Source: Desulfonatronum thiosulfatophilum
GTDB lineage: Bacteria; Desulfobacterota; Desulfovibrionia; Desulfovibrionales; Desulfonatronaceae
Direction: 5' to 3'
Length of the DNA stretch: 64,000 nt
Assembly (NCBI RefSeq): GCF_900104215.1
Contig: NZ_FMXO01000011.1
Coordinates: 83,331 to 147,330 of the forward strand
Below the pieces are notes generated by a model, which had not been told where the DNA came from, ran no database searches, and was given only the letters and a program-made list of their open reading frames with translations. Shown here one piece after another: positions 1 through 9,165 of this stretch (position 1 is its first letter; each line of letters starts with the position of its first letter). Both the position numbers and the translations under genes were made by a program.

Positions 1-533
1 GCCGGTTCATGCTCTCCCTGCTGGACGACCTGCTGGATTTTGCCAAAATCGAGGCCGGCAAGCTGGACCTGCACCTGCAACCCACGGATCTTATTGAACT
101 GATCAGAAAAAACGTGGCGCTGAATCAGGTTCTGGCGGACAGAAAAAATATCCAAATCCACTTCCATCATTACGAGAAACTGCCGCCGGTTGTCATGGAT
201 GCCATGAAAATCGAGCAGGTCCTCAGCAACCTGATCTCCAACGCCATAAAATTCTCCGCTTCAGGAACAACGATCAAGGTCAATATATTGCAAAGCGGGG
301 ATCACGCCACGGTGTCCGTGACTGACCAGGGCCCAGGCATACCAGATGCGGAACTGCACAAGCTTTTCCAGCCCTTCTCCAAGACCAGCGTTCGCAGCAC
401 CGACGGTGAAAAATGCACAGGGCTGGGATTGGCCATCGTGCGCAAGATCATTCTCGGACATCTGGGCAAGATCTGGATCCGAAGCGAAGTGGGCAAAGGC
501 TCGACCTTCTTCTTTTCCCTGCCGTTGCCGTAA
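1..533 (+). CDS. Sensor histidine kinase, C-terminal part (5' end outside window)
   Basis: This is the end of a signal-transducing histidine kinase. The frame is open from the window edge, so the true start lies upstream. The first residues (LDDLLDFAKIEAGKLDL) are the end of a HisKA dimerisation helix, just downstream of the phosphorylated His. An HATPase_c domain follows, with an N box (NLISNAIKFS), G1 box (DQGPGIP) and G2 box (GLGLAIV). Nothing follows the ATPase domain, so there is no receiver domain at this end. The input domain is not visible, so the signal is unknown. The next gene is 150 bp away and probably unrelated. Confidence 0.9.
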   Translation, partial: RFMLSLLDDLLDFAKIEAGKLDLHLQPTDLIELIRKNVALNQVLADRKNIQIHFHHYEKLPPVVMDAMKIEQVLSNLISNAIKFSASGTTIKVNILQSGDHATVSVTDQGPGIPDAELHKLFQPFSKTSVRSTDGEKCTGLGLAIVRKIILGHLGKIWIRSEVGKGSTFFFSLPLP

Positions 534-684
534 GGCCTCCCTCCTCCACTGCTATTCCGAAAATTCAAGGTTGATGAGTGCCTTTTTTTGGGGCAGACTA
601 TCAGCTTTGATATGTGAATTGCGGAAACAGCCGCATCTGACGACCCCTGGGCCTCGCGGGCCTTGGTTACAGCGGAGGTACGGC

Positions 685-1758
685 ATGGAGCTTTGGCAGG
701 AACAACTGCAAGACTTTGTACATACTCTTGAGAGACTTAAACGGCATATCAACGTGACGGAACAGGAGGAACAGGCCATCACGGAAATGCCGACTCGCTG
801 GGGCACGACCCCGTATTTTGCCGGACTGATGGACAGGGACGACCCGAATTGCCCGATTCGGCGACAGGTCGTTCCCAGCATCCAGGAACAGCAAAACAAG
901 TACGGCATCCCCAATTATCTCATCTGGAAAGAAAACAGAAACACGGATGAAGTCCGGCCGGACTCCATTGCCAGGCAGTACACGGACCGGGTGGCTTTTA
1001 CGGTCACAGACGTCTGCGCCAATTACTGCCGACACTGCTTCCGCAAGGAACTGGTGGTCGATCAGGAATTGAAGCTGCGATTCGATGTCGAGGAAGGTCT
1101 GGACTGGATCCGGGAACATCCTGAGGTGCGGGACGTCTTGATCACCGGAGGGGATCCGTTTCTGCTCTCCGACGATAAGCTGGACTATCTGATCCGCAAG
1201 CTGCGGGAAATGCCCCACCTGCAAATGATCCGCTTCGGCACCCGCACCCCCATTGTCCTTCCCCACCGCATTACCAATGGGTTGAGGAAGGTGCTCTCAG
1301 GACGGCATGACATTCCCATCTGGATCAACACCCAATGCAACCACCCTCGGGAAATCACGGATCTGACCGCACAGGGGATCTACGATCTTCTGACCTGCGG
1401 CGTGAACGTAGGCAACCAGGCTGTGCTGCTCAAGGGCATCAACGACGATGTCGAGACCTTCCGCGAACTGCATCAAAAGCTGCTGACCGTCCGGATACGA
1501 CCGTATTATGTATTTTATTGCGAGCCCGCGCCGGGAATCGACCATTTCCGGACGCCCGTGGAAAAAGGCGCGGAATTGATCCGCGACGCCATTCGCGGCC
1601 ATACCACCGGCCTGGCGCAACCCATGTACGTAATCGCCACGAGAATCGGCAAGATCCCCCTCATGCCCGACTACTACATCCAGGCCAAGAACGAAAAGGA
1701 ATACACTCTGCGCAATTACCAGGGCAAGACAACCCCCTGGCCGACCATATCTGAGTAA
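685..1758 (+). CDS. KamA-family radical SAM protein (lysine 2,3-aminomutase-like)
   Basis: Radical SAM enzyme of the lysine 2,3-aminomutase family, 357 aa. The cluster motif is CANYCRHC (CxxxCxxC). A conserved lysine in GKIPLMPDYY near the C terminus matches the PLP-binding Lys of true aminomutases, so both cofactors are likely present. The ATG at 685 was chosen because GGAGG lies 8 bases upstream and homology begins there; the frame stays open further upstream without meaning. Members make beta-lysine (osmoprotection), act on EF-P (EpmB) or are glutamate mutases. Length is nearer to EpmB/YodO forms than to the roughly 416-aa clostridial enzyme. The substrate cannot be decided, and no partner acetyltransferase is visible. 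It converges on glnA. Confidence 0.85.
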   Translation: MELWQEQLQDFVHTLERLKRHINVTEQEEQAITEMPTRWGTTPYFAGLMDRDDPNCPIRRQVVPSIQEQQNKYGIPNYLIWKENRNTDEVRPDSIARQYTDRVAFTVTDVCANYCRHCFRKELVVDQELKLRFDVEEGLDWIREHPEVRDVLITGGDPFLLSDDKLDYLIRKLREMPHLQMIRFGTRTPIVLPHRITNGLRKVLSGRHDIPIWINTQCNHPREITDLTAQGIYDLLTCGVNVGNQAVLLKGINDDVETFRELHQKLLTVRIRPYYVFYCEPAPGIDHFRTPVEKGAELIRDAIRGHTTGLAQPMYVIATRIGKIPLMPDYYIQAKNEKEYTLRNYQGKTTPWPTISE

Positions 1759-1817
1759 TCCCATCCCGGAGAAAGCAAATTGGCCACGATAGGCCGTTCC
1801 TTTCTTCGAAAATAAAA

Positions 1818-1850
1818 CAAGGGCGCCCGCAAGGGGCGCCCCTATGTTTT
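1818..1850. terminator. Hairpin between convergent kamA-like and glnA genes
   Basis: Palindromic stem GGGCGCCC (1821-1828), loop GCAAG, second GGGCGCCC (1834-1841), flanked by an A-rich run on the left and CTATGTTTTT on the right. It sits between two genes that end facing each other and could act as a bidirectional terminator. A related hairpin with the same loop core occurs at 12359-12382. Confidence 0.7.
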
Positions 1851-1900
1851 TCAACTCTTTTCCCGTTTGCCCCCCTTGCGGGAGCCCGGTGAATCACCTC

Positions 1901-3226
1901 TCAAATCATCAGGTAATTTCCGAGTTCCCTCGGCGTGACATGGGTGCGGTGTTCCTCCCAGCTCGCGATTTTCAAGCACATGTAATGCTTGTAGATGCTT
2001 TCGCCCAGGAGCTTGCGTAAAAATTCGCTCCGCTCCGCCTCAACCAGGGCCTCGTACATGCTCCGGGGCAGGAATCGTTCATCCCAGACCCGACATTCCT
2101 GATAATTGCGGTACACGCATCCCATGTCCGGCGCACCGCACTCGATCCCTTCCCTGATCCCCTGGATTCCCATCTCGATCAGGGCGGCCATTTGCAGATA
2201 GACGTTTCCCGAAGGATCCGGGCTGCGCAGTTCCAGGCGCATGCTTTGCGCGTCCGTACAGTACGGCAGTCGCACCATCGAACTGCGGTTCTTGATCCCC
2301 CAGCCGACAACCATGGGAGCCTCCCGTTCCGCAACGTAGGCCTTGTAGGAGTTGTAGGTCGACGCCATGACGATCGAGGTCTGCCGAGCGTACTTCAGTA
2401 TCCCCCCGATAAACTGTCGTGCCTGGCGACTCAGCATGTGCTCGTCGTCGGCATCGTAGAACAGATTCGCCCCATCCCCGTCCCACATGGAGATATGCAT
2501 GTGAAATGCGCTGCGATTCTGGCCGTCGAAAGGCTTGGGCATCAAGGTCATGTACATGCCGTGTTCGGCGGCGACCCGTTCGGCGACATAGTTGAACAGG
2601 ACCGTTCTGTCGGCGGCGGACAGGGCGTCGGTATGTTCAAGGTTTATCTCGTGCTGGGAAGCAGTTACCTCGTGATGCGTCTTTTCATGGCGGATTCCGC
2701 ATCGTTTGAGGGTTCGAATAATCTCGTTGCGAACTTCGCCGCCCTTGTCATGCGGGTCCGAATGAAAATATCCCGCCTTGTCGGAATGAATGTTCTTCGA
2801 GAAATCATCGCTTTTCAGAAGAAAAAACTCATGCTCCGGGGCAACCTGAAACCGCACTCCGAACTCTTGTTCCGCCTTTTCCAGCGTGCGCTCCAGGACG
2901 GCCCGGGGATCGGAGTGCGCACGCCCACCCAGAAGATTCATGATCTTGGCGATGCAAAAGCCGATTCGCTCATTGGCGAATTCAAGAACGCGGTAACTCT
3001 CCGGAACCGGGAGAAGCAGCCGGTCACTATCGTCCACCGTGGTGATGCCGGCGATGGAACTGCCGTCGAATCCCACGCCTTTGTCGATGATCCGCTCCAT
3101 GTATTCCGGGTTGATGATCAACGTCCTGAGCCGACCATTGAGATCAGTAAAAAAGATCTTGATGAATTCAACATCAGTGTACCTCTCACCTGAATTCGCG
3201 ATGACAATTGAATCTTCCTGGTTCAC
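1901..3226 (-). CDS. glnA: Type I glutamine synthetase (GSI-alpha-like)
   Basis: Glutamine synthetase, ATP-dependent condensation of glutamate and ammonium, 441 aa. This is the short GSI length seen in GSI-alpha enzymes. Visible motifs are DGSS near residue 54, the glutamate-site block HHEVTASQHEI, FHMHIS, NSYKAYV, NRSSMVRLP and the C-terminal RSPDPSGNVYLQMAALIEMG. The adenylylation loop tyrosine of GSI-beta (NLYDLP) is absent, so control by GlnE-type adenylylation is unlikely. The core blocks are somewhat divergent (CTDAQSMRLELRSPD), so a GS-like enzyme on another substrate is a minor alternative. It lies next to nifA and nifV on the same strand, consistent with assimilation of fixed nitrogen. 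Confidence 0.9.
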   Translation of the reverse strand: MNQEDSIVIANSGERYTDVEFIKIFFTDLNGRLRTLIINPEYMERIIDKGVGFDGSSIAGITTVDDSDRLLLPVPESYRVLEFANERIGFCIAKIMNLLGGRAHSDPRAVLERTLEKAEQEFGVRFQVAPEHEFFLLKSDDFSKNIHSDKAGYFHSDPHDKGGEVRNEIIRTLKRCGIRHEKTHHEVTASQHEINLEHTDALSAADRTVLFNYVAERVAAEHGMYMTLMPKPFDGQNRSAFHMHISMWDGDGANLFYDADDEHMLSRQARQFIGGILKYARQTSIVMASTYNSYKAYVAEREAPMVVGWGIKNRSSMVRLPYCTDAQSMRLELRSPDPSGNVYLQMAALIEMGIQGIREGIECGAPDMGCVYRNYQECRVWDERFLPRSMYEALVEAERSEFLRKLLGESIYKHYMCLKIASWEEHRTHVTPRELGNYLMI

Positions 3227-3844
3227 GCTCCCCTCCTGAGACGATTGTGATCTATGTTTGCAAATGGTGTTCTCTTATTGAACGAAACTTTGTAATTATT
3301 CAGCAAATTCTGATCATAAGTCGAAAAATGGTCCGGCTTGCCTTGATTTTGCGGACTCGCATATTTGACTGAGCCAGGATTCATTCATCGACCATTGCCA
3401 AGAGCGTTGGGCTGCAATCATAGCAAAATACCGATCAAACCACGCCGAGCAATCTACCTTGCCAAGCCGAAACGACATGGTCTGAGCGCCTGGATCAATA
3501 CTGACCAGCTGTATTCGATGCTGTCAATGTTTACGCTGAATTTTTTGGAACTGAGGGAATTGACGAGGGAAGCGCTGGAATCCTTCAGGTATGCAGTCAA
3601 ATTGCGTGGAGAAACTTCTGCGGCACTACCCGGCAGTACGTATTCTCATTACCATCGCCTTTATTGCCAATCATGGCAAAAACGTCCTGCTCCAGGACGC
3701 TGGGGGTATATCGACAAGCCCTACCAACTGCGGGATCTGACGCCCAAAACCTGAGAGATCCTGGATGCGAACTGAGAGAATTATTGGAGAACCGGATCGT
3801 CCCGCGATTCGATCATCAACCAATTTCGCCAGCCGTTTCCCAAC
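3227..3844. other. Gene-free interval upstream of glnA
   Basis: 618 bp between glnA and nifA, both on the minus strand. The left part (3292-3480) is a degenerate copy of the GTAA-ended element seen intact at 52067-52288. The rest holds only weak, unconvincing reading frames. I saw no sigma-54 site for glnA. Confidence 0.6.
3292..3480. repeat. Degenerate copy of GTAA-terminated mobile repeat
   Basis: Left end GTAATTATTCAGC (3292-3304) matches the left end of the element at 52067 (GTAACTACTCAGCC). Both then have a CCGGCTTG block (3332-3339 here). They share an identical 24-base core (3367-3390 here, 52141-52164 there) and a GCCGAAACGA block. No matching right end or target duplication was found, so this copy is truncated or decayed. 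Confidence 0.65.
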
Positions 3845-5464
3845 TCACGACTTATTCTTTCTAGACCTGACTCTCTGGACCGAAACCATGGCATCCAGAT
3901 CAAACTTGCTGATCTTGTAGCCCATCTGTCGCTGGCTCAGCCCAAGCTCCTTGGCCGCCCTGGCCTGGACCCAGCCATTGCGACCCAGAGCGGCAATGAT
4001 TTCACGTTTTTCCATCTCTCGGAGCAGGGCCGGCTTATCCACGGCCTGAGCTGTCCCTGAAGCTGAAGGGCTGTCCGTCCGCGTTGACGGCCGGGAACCG
4101 AGAAAAGGTTCGATCAGCTCCGGCTGGATACGATCCTGCTCGCTGAGGATCACCAAACGCTCGATCAGGTTTTCCATCTCCCGAACGTTTCCTGGCCAGT
4201 CATGGGCCTTCAGCAGTTCAAGAGCGTCGATGGAAAAATGGATTTCCCGGTTATACTCCCGGCTGACCTTGCGCAGAAAGTGGATCAGCAGGCCTTCGAT
4301 ATCCTCCTTGCGCTCCCGGAGCGCGGGAGTATGGATCGGAAAAACGTTTAACCGGTAGAACAGATCCGGCCGAAAGGCCCCCTGGTTGGACAACGCCTCC
4401 AGATCCTTGTTCGTGGCGGCCAGAATACGCACATCCACCCTGCGGGTCTTGTTGCTGCCCAGGCGCTCGAATTCCTTCTCCTGGATAAACCGCAACAGCT
4501 TGGCCTGCAGTCCCAGGGGCAGCTCGCCGATTTCATCCAGAAAGATGCTCCCGTTGTCAGCTTCCTCGAATTTGCCGGGCTTGGCGGCCATGGCCCCGGT
4601 GAACGCCCCTTTCTCAAAGCCGAACAGTTCCGATTCAAGCAGGTTTTCCGGAATCGAGGCGCAGTTGACCTTGATGAACGGAAACTTTTTGCGCTCCGAA
4701 AGATCATGGATGATCCGGCCGATCAACGTCTTTCCGGTCCCGGATTCTCCCTGCAGCAGGACAGTGGCCTTGGTCGGCGCGACCCGCTGAATTTGCCGCT
4801 GAACTTCCTGCATGGCCGAGCTGCGTCCGACAATATAGGGACCGTCCGTCCCCTTGGAGACCTTGTACCGCAGCGAGGCGTTCTCCGCCCGCAGGTTCTG
4901 GAACTGCTCGTTCAGGCTGACGAACTGGGCAATGAGCACGGCCACGACCTGCAAAAACTCGATGTCTTCCTGGGTGGAGACATGGTCTCCAAACAGCCGG
5001 TCCACGTTCAAGACGCCGATGGGAATACCCTGGAGGGTGATGGGCACGCCGATGAAGGTCAGGTGCTGTTTTTCCAGGGTCCTGGACTGGGTTTTGTTCA
5101 GGAACAGGGGTTCTTTGCGAATATCCGGGACGGCATACGGCTTGCCCGTCTGGAATATCCGTCCAGTGACCCCCTCGTCCAAACGATAGACTCCGCGCCG
5201 CATTTCTTCCGGCGTCAGCCCATGGGACGCGGTAATGAAGAGCATCCCGGTCTTGCGGTCCAGGAGCGTCACGGTTGCCCGTTTCATGCTCAAGTTGTCC
5301 GACATGATGCGCAAAACTTCCAACAAGATGTTTTCCAGATCCGGCAGATGGGCGATTATCTCACAGATGCTGGAAAGGACATGCAGTTTGAGATCTCTGG
5401 TGTCTGGGTTCATGTCCTGCTTAACGCAAGAACTATTCCATTTATGTATATCTATTAAATACAT
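3845..5464 (-). CDS. nifA: NifA: sigma-54-dependent nif transcription activator
   Basis: Bacterial enhancer-binding protein, 539 aa, expected to activate the sigma-54 promoter ahead of nifH. Domains: N-terminal GAF (about 30-185); AAA+ with Walker A GESGTGKT (239-246), the sigma-54 contact loop GAFTGA (286-291) and DEIGE Walker B; C-terminal Fis-type helix-turn-helix (QARAAKELGLSQRQMGYKI). The cysteines between AAA+ and HTH that mark directly oxygen-sensing NifA (alphaproteobacterial type) are absent, so redox or nitrogen control would act elsewhere. The start is uncertain: ATG 5464 has no Shine-Dalgarno, and the ATG at 5413 (residue 18) is an alternative. Neighbours are glnA and nifV on the same strand. 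Confidence 0.92.
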   Translation of the reverse strand: MYLIDIHKWNSSCVKQDMNPDTRDLKLHVLSSICEIIAHLPDLENILLEVLRIMSDNLSMKRATVTLLDRKTGMLFITASHGLTPEEMRRGVYRLDEGVTGRIFQTGKPYAVPDIRKEPLFLNKTQSRTLEKQHLTFIGVPITLQGIPIGVLNVDRLFGDHVSTQEDIEFLQVVAVLIAQFVSLNEQFQNLRAENASLRYKVSKGTDGPYIVGRSSAMQEVQRQIQRVAPTKATVLLQGESGTGKTLIGRIIHDLSERKKFPFIKVNCASIPENLLESELFGFEKGAFTGAMAAKPGKFEEADNGSIFLDEIGELPLGLQAKLLRFIQEKEFERLGSNKTRRVDVRILAATNKDLEALSNQGAFRPDLFYRLNVFPIHTPALRERKEDIEGLLIHFLRKVSREYNREIHFSIDALELLKAHDWPGNVREMENLIERLVILSEQDRIQPELIEPFLGSRPSTRTDSPSASGTAQAVDKPALLREMEKREIIAALGRNGWVQARAAKELGLSQRQMGYKISKFDLDAMVSVQRVRSRKNKS

Positions 5465-5789
5465 TATTTTTAAAAGTTAATTATTATCTTGTTCATCACA
5501 TCCTGAGATCTCTCCGACAAAATGAGCAAAACAAAAAATAATATTTACCAATTTGTTAAACATCCGCCTTTGCTCTATAGCGAAATTTATTTTTCATCGT
5601 CCAGGCAAAGCCCCGGGAACACGGGGCTCCGTACCCGCTCTTCAAGAACTGCGAGTGCAGAGCCTCGCGTTCCCAGCAAAGGCCGCCCATTACCCTCGAA
5701 ACGTTCTTCGATACGTTCGAATCCGTGTTTTTCCGTGTTCCGAGGGCTGCCCTGGCCTTTCGTAGGGAAATCGAAGTTTCGCTGTAGTG
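5465..5789. other. Gene-free interval between nifV and nifA
   Basis: 325 bp. It contains a GC-rich hairpin (AGCCCCG 5609-5615, CGGGGCT 5622-5628) that could help end nifV transcription but has no clear U tract. It also has A/T-rich sequence just upstream of nifA. No gene is seen. Confidence 0.5.
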
Positions 5790-6929
5790 TTAGTTGATGA
5801 TGATTGTGAACTGACCATCTTGATGTTCATTCCTTGAAGAAGCCAGCAACAGGAGTTCCTCATCCCGCAGCGGCCTGGCGAGCTGACCGGAGAGAGTCCG
5901 GACATGGTTGCCAAGTTCCTCGACATCCCGGCGCGGCAGGATGATGCCGAGCCGACGGATTGCCGCGGACACTGCCGCGGTACCGGATTTCATTCCCACG
6001 GCTGTTTTCCGATGAGCCCCGATGCCCTCAGGTGCAAAAGGCTCAAACAGTGCAGGGTCCGCGGCCAAGCCATGCAGATGCAGGCCGGATTCGCAGGCGA
6101 AAATGTCCTGCCCCAGGAGGACCTTGTTGCGGGCAATGGGAATACGGGCTGCTTCGCCGACCATTCGGGCGAGGTTGAGGATTTCAAATTGATCATACCC
6201 GGCCCTCCCCCGAACATTGAGGTGAGCGCTGACTTCTTCCAGGGCCGCGATTCCGGCACGCTCCCCGATGCCCAGAGCCGAAACGTCCACGCAGTGCGCT
6301 CCGGCGGCCAATGCGGTGATCGCGTTGGCCGTGGCCATTCCAAAATCATTATGGCCGTGAAAGCCCACCTCCAGCCTAGTCCGGTCAACGAACAGTCCCA
6401 CCAACTCCGCCGTTTCCAGAGGCATGAGCAGACCAACGGTATCCGAAAGACGGACCCTGTGGCCTCCACATTCCTGCACCACTTTTGCCGCTTCCAGGGC
6501 AAACTCTCGATCAGCCCGGGAAACGTCTTCCAGGCCGATGCTCAGAAATTCGAACGGCAAGGAGACCGACTCCTCAAGGACTCGCTGCAGACGATCCAGA
6601 AGTCCGGCCCGGTCCAGGCTCAGCCGCTTTTCAATATGCGCATCCGACACCGGAACGCCGAAATGAACTCTCCGCACGCCCTGCTCGGCCAAAGCCCGCA
6701 GGTCTCTGGAGCGCAGCGGCGACCAGACCGTCAAGGACGTCCGTTCGTCAGGATCAATCCGACGCGCATGACGAAGCAACTCCGGCAGCCCCTCCTGACC
6801 GACCCAGCCGATTTCGACTTCATCCACCCGGGCCCGCACAAGTCCTGTCAGGATGCGCCGGCGCAACTCTTCCGTGAAGTATACTCCGAACATCTGCGCT
6901 CCCTCGCGCAAGGTGCTGTCGATAAGCAT
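5790..6929 (-). CDS. nifV: Homocitrate synthase NifV
   Basis: Condenses acetyl-CoA with 2-oxoglutarate to homocitrate, the organic ligand of FeMo-cofactor. About 379 aa. Family blocks: DSTLREGAQ at the N terminus, the metal/substrate block GFHGHNDFGMATANAI in the middle, then SALGIGERAGIAALEE. It is short compared with isopropylmalate synthases and lacks their LeuA regulatory domain, as expected for NifV. The ATG at 6929 was chosen because AAGGAAGG lies just upstream; an upstream in-frame ATG at 6956 has no ribosome site. It is encoded divergently from nifH and codirectionally with nifA. Confidence 0.92.
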   Translation of the reverse strand: MLIDSTLREGAQMFGVYFTEELRRRILTGLVRARVDEVEIGWVGQEGLPELLRHARRIDPDERTSLTVWSPLRSRDLRALAEQGVRRVHFGVPVSDAHIEKRLSLDRAGLLDRLQRVLEESVSLPFEFLSIGLEDVSRADREFALEAAKVVQECGGHRVRLSDTVGLLMPLETAELVGLFVDRTRLEVGFHGHNDFGMATANAITALAAGAHCVDVSALGIGERAGIAALEEVSAHLNVRGRAGYDQFEILNLARMVGEAARIPIARNKVLLGQDIFACESGLHLHGLAADPALFEPFAPEGIGAHRKTAVGMKSGTAAVSAAIRRLGIILPRRDVEELGNHVRTLSGQLARPLRDEELLLLASSRNEHQDGQFTIIIN

Positions 6930-6969
6930 TTTTCCTTCCTTTATTCCAATTGGCATTGTTATCAGGAAT

Positions 6970-7077
6970 GAAATCGCAATCGAAATCGATATCGAAATCG
7001 TAATCGTATTGCGAGTTTCGTTATCTATTTGTTTCTTCGATTACGATTTCGATTGCGATTGCGATTTTGATTTCGAC
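6970..7077. repeat. Hexamer-tract inverted repeat, copy 1
   Basis: The left arm (6970-7014) is built of GAAATC, GCAATC and GTAATC hexamers. The right arm (7038-7077) is built of their complements. The 16 bases at 6991-7006 (ATCGAAATCGTAATCG) pair perfectly with 7038-7053. Related tracts occur at 45150-45246, 45663-45679 and 63619-63646. It lies between the divergent nifV and nifH genes. Confidence 0.85.
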
Positions 7078-8353
<1,276 letters not shown>

Positions 8354-8412
8354 CAAGCGATTTCTGGGCGAACTGCAAGTCGAACAACACGCAATTCAAA
8401 GGAGAACCAACG

Positions 8413-8772
8413 ATGTTGATCATGGTCAGGGCGATAGTGCGGCCCGAAAAGGCGGATGGTGTTTTGAAGGCGCTGATGGATGCCGGGTATCCGGCGGTGA
8501 CGAAGTTTTCAGTGGCCGGTCGCGGCAAGCAGCGCGGCATCAAGATCGGGGAGATCACCTACGACGAGATTCCCAAGGTGCTGCTGTTGAGCGTGGTGGG
8601 TGAGAACGACAAGGATTTCGTGGTCAAGACGATCATGGAAGCCGCCCGCTCCGGTGATAAGGGCGCCTTCGGCGACGGCAAGATTTTTCTCAGCCCGGTG
8701 GAGGAAATGTACACCATCAGTTCCGGAATCAAGGAGACCGAAGGGGCGAACCTGAAGGGGGTCGGGGTATGA
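8413..8772 (+). CDS. nifI1: PII-like nitrogenase regulator NifI1
   Basis: PII-superfamily protein, 119 aa. In archaea and clostridia NifI1 and NifI2 form a complex that binds NifDK and blocks NifH docking when 2-oxoglutarate falls (ammonium switch-off). Seen: the N-terminal MLIMVRAIVRPEK strand, a T-loop region with GRGKQRGIKIGEI, and GDGKIFLSPVEE, the usual PII C-terminal block. The uridylylated Tyr context of GlnB is not present. GGAG lies 9 bases before the ATG. Its stop overlaps the nifI2 start (ATGA), so the two are translationally coupled. Confidence 0.95.
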   Translation: MLIMVRAIVRPEKADGVLKALMDAGYPAVTKFSVAGRGKQRGIKIGEITYDEIPKVLLLSVVGENDKDFVVKTIMEAARSGDKGAFGDGKIFLSPVEEMYTISSGIKETEGANLKGVGV

Positions 8773-9143
8773 AGGAAATAACCGCGGTCATCCGGATGAA
8801 CATGGTCAACAAGACCAAGGAAGCCCTGGCCGAGGCGGGCGTTCCGGCATTCTTCGCCCTGGAGGCCCAGGGCCGGGGCAAGGGGCTGATCAACTCGGCA
8901 CTGCTCCAGGGAGCGGCCAAGGGCTACGAAGAGGCCGCCGAGTTGTTGGGCGAAAAAGGCAGGCTGTATCCCAAGCGCGTCTTTACCGTCGTGGTTGAAG
9001 ACACCCAGGTGGAAGACGTGGTGACGACGATCATGGAAGTGAACAGGACCGGCAAGCCCGGTGACGGAAAAATATTCGTCGCTCCGGTGTTCGACTCGGT
9101 CCGGGTCCGCACCGGTGAGCGAGGCGCAAAATCCATCGACTAA
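8769..9143 (+). CDS. nifI2: PII-like nitrogenase regulator NifI2
   Basis: Second PII-like subunit, 124 aa, partner of NifI1. Typical PII ends are seen (MKEITAVIRMNMVNKTKEAL and GDGKIFVAPVFDSVRVRTGE) with a long T-loop insertion (LEAQGRGKGLINSALLQG) characteristic of NifI2. It overlaps nifI1 by 4 bp and precedes nifD by 22 bp. The gene order nifH-I1-I2-D-K is that of methanogens, clostridia and Desulfovibrio-like bacteria, not of alpha- or gammaproteobacteria. Confidence 0.95.
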   Translation: MKEITAVIRMNMVNKTKEALAEAGVPAFFALEAQGRGKGLINSALLQGAAKGYEEAAELLGEKGRLYPKRVFTVVVEDTQVEDVVTTIMEVNRTGKPGDGKIFVAPVFDSVRVRTGERGAKSID

Positions 9144-9165
9144 AGTCGGCCAAGCTGGAGGAAGC

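Noticed and set aside
685..1758. Clostridial-type lysine 2,3-aminomutase as a firm call
   Set aside because: Length and lack of a partner gene leave EpmB-like or other substrates open.
3365..3864. Short plus-strand reading frames between glnA and nifA
   Set aside because: They begin in the repeat core, overlap each other in different frames, and resemble no protein.
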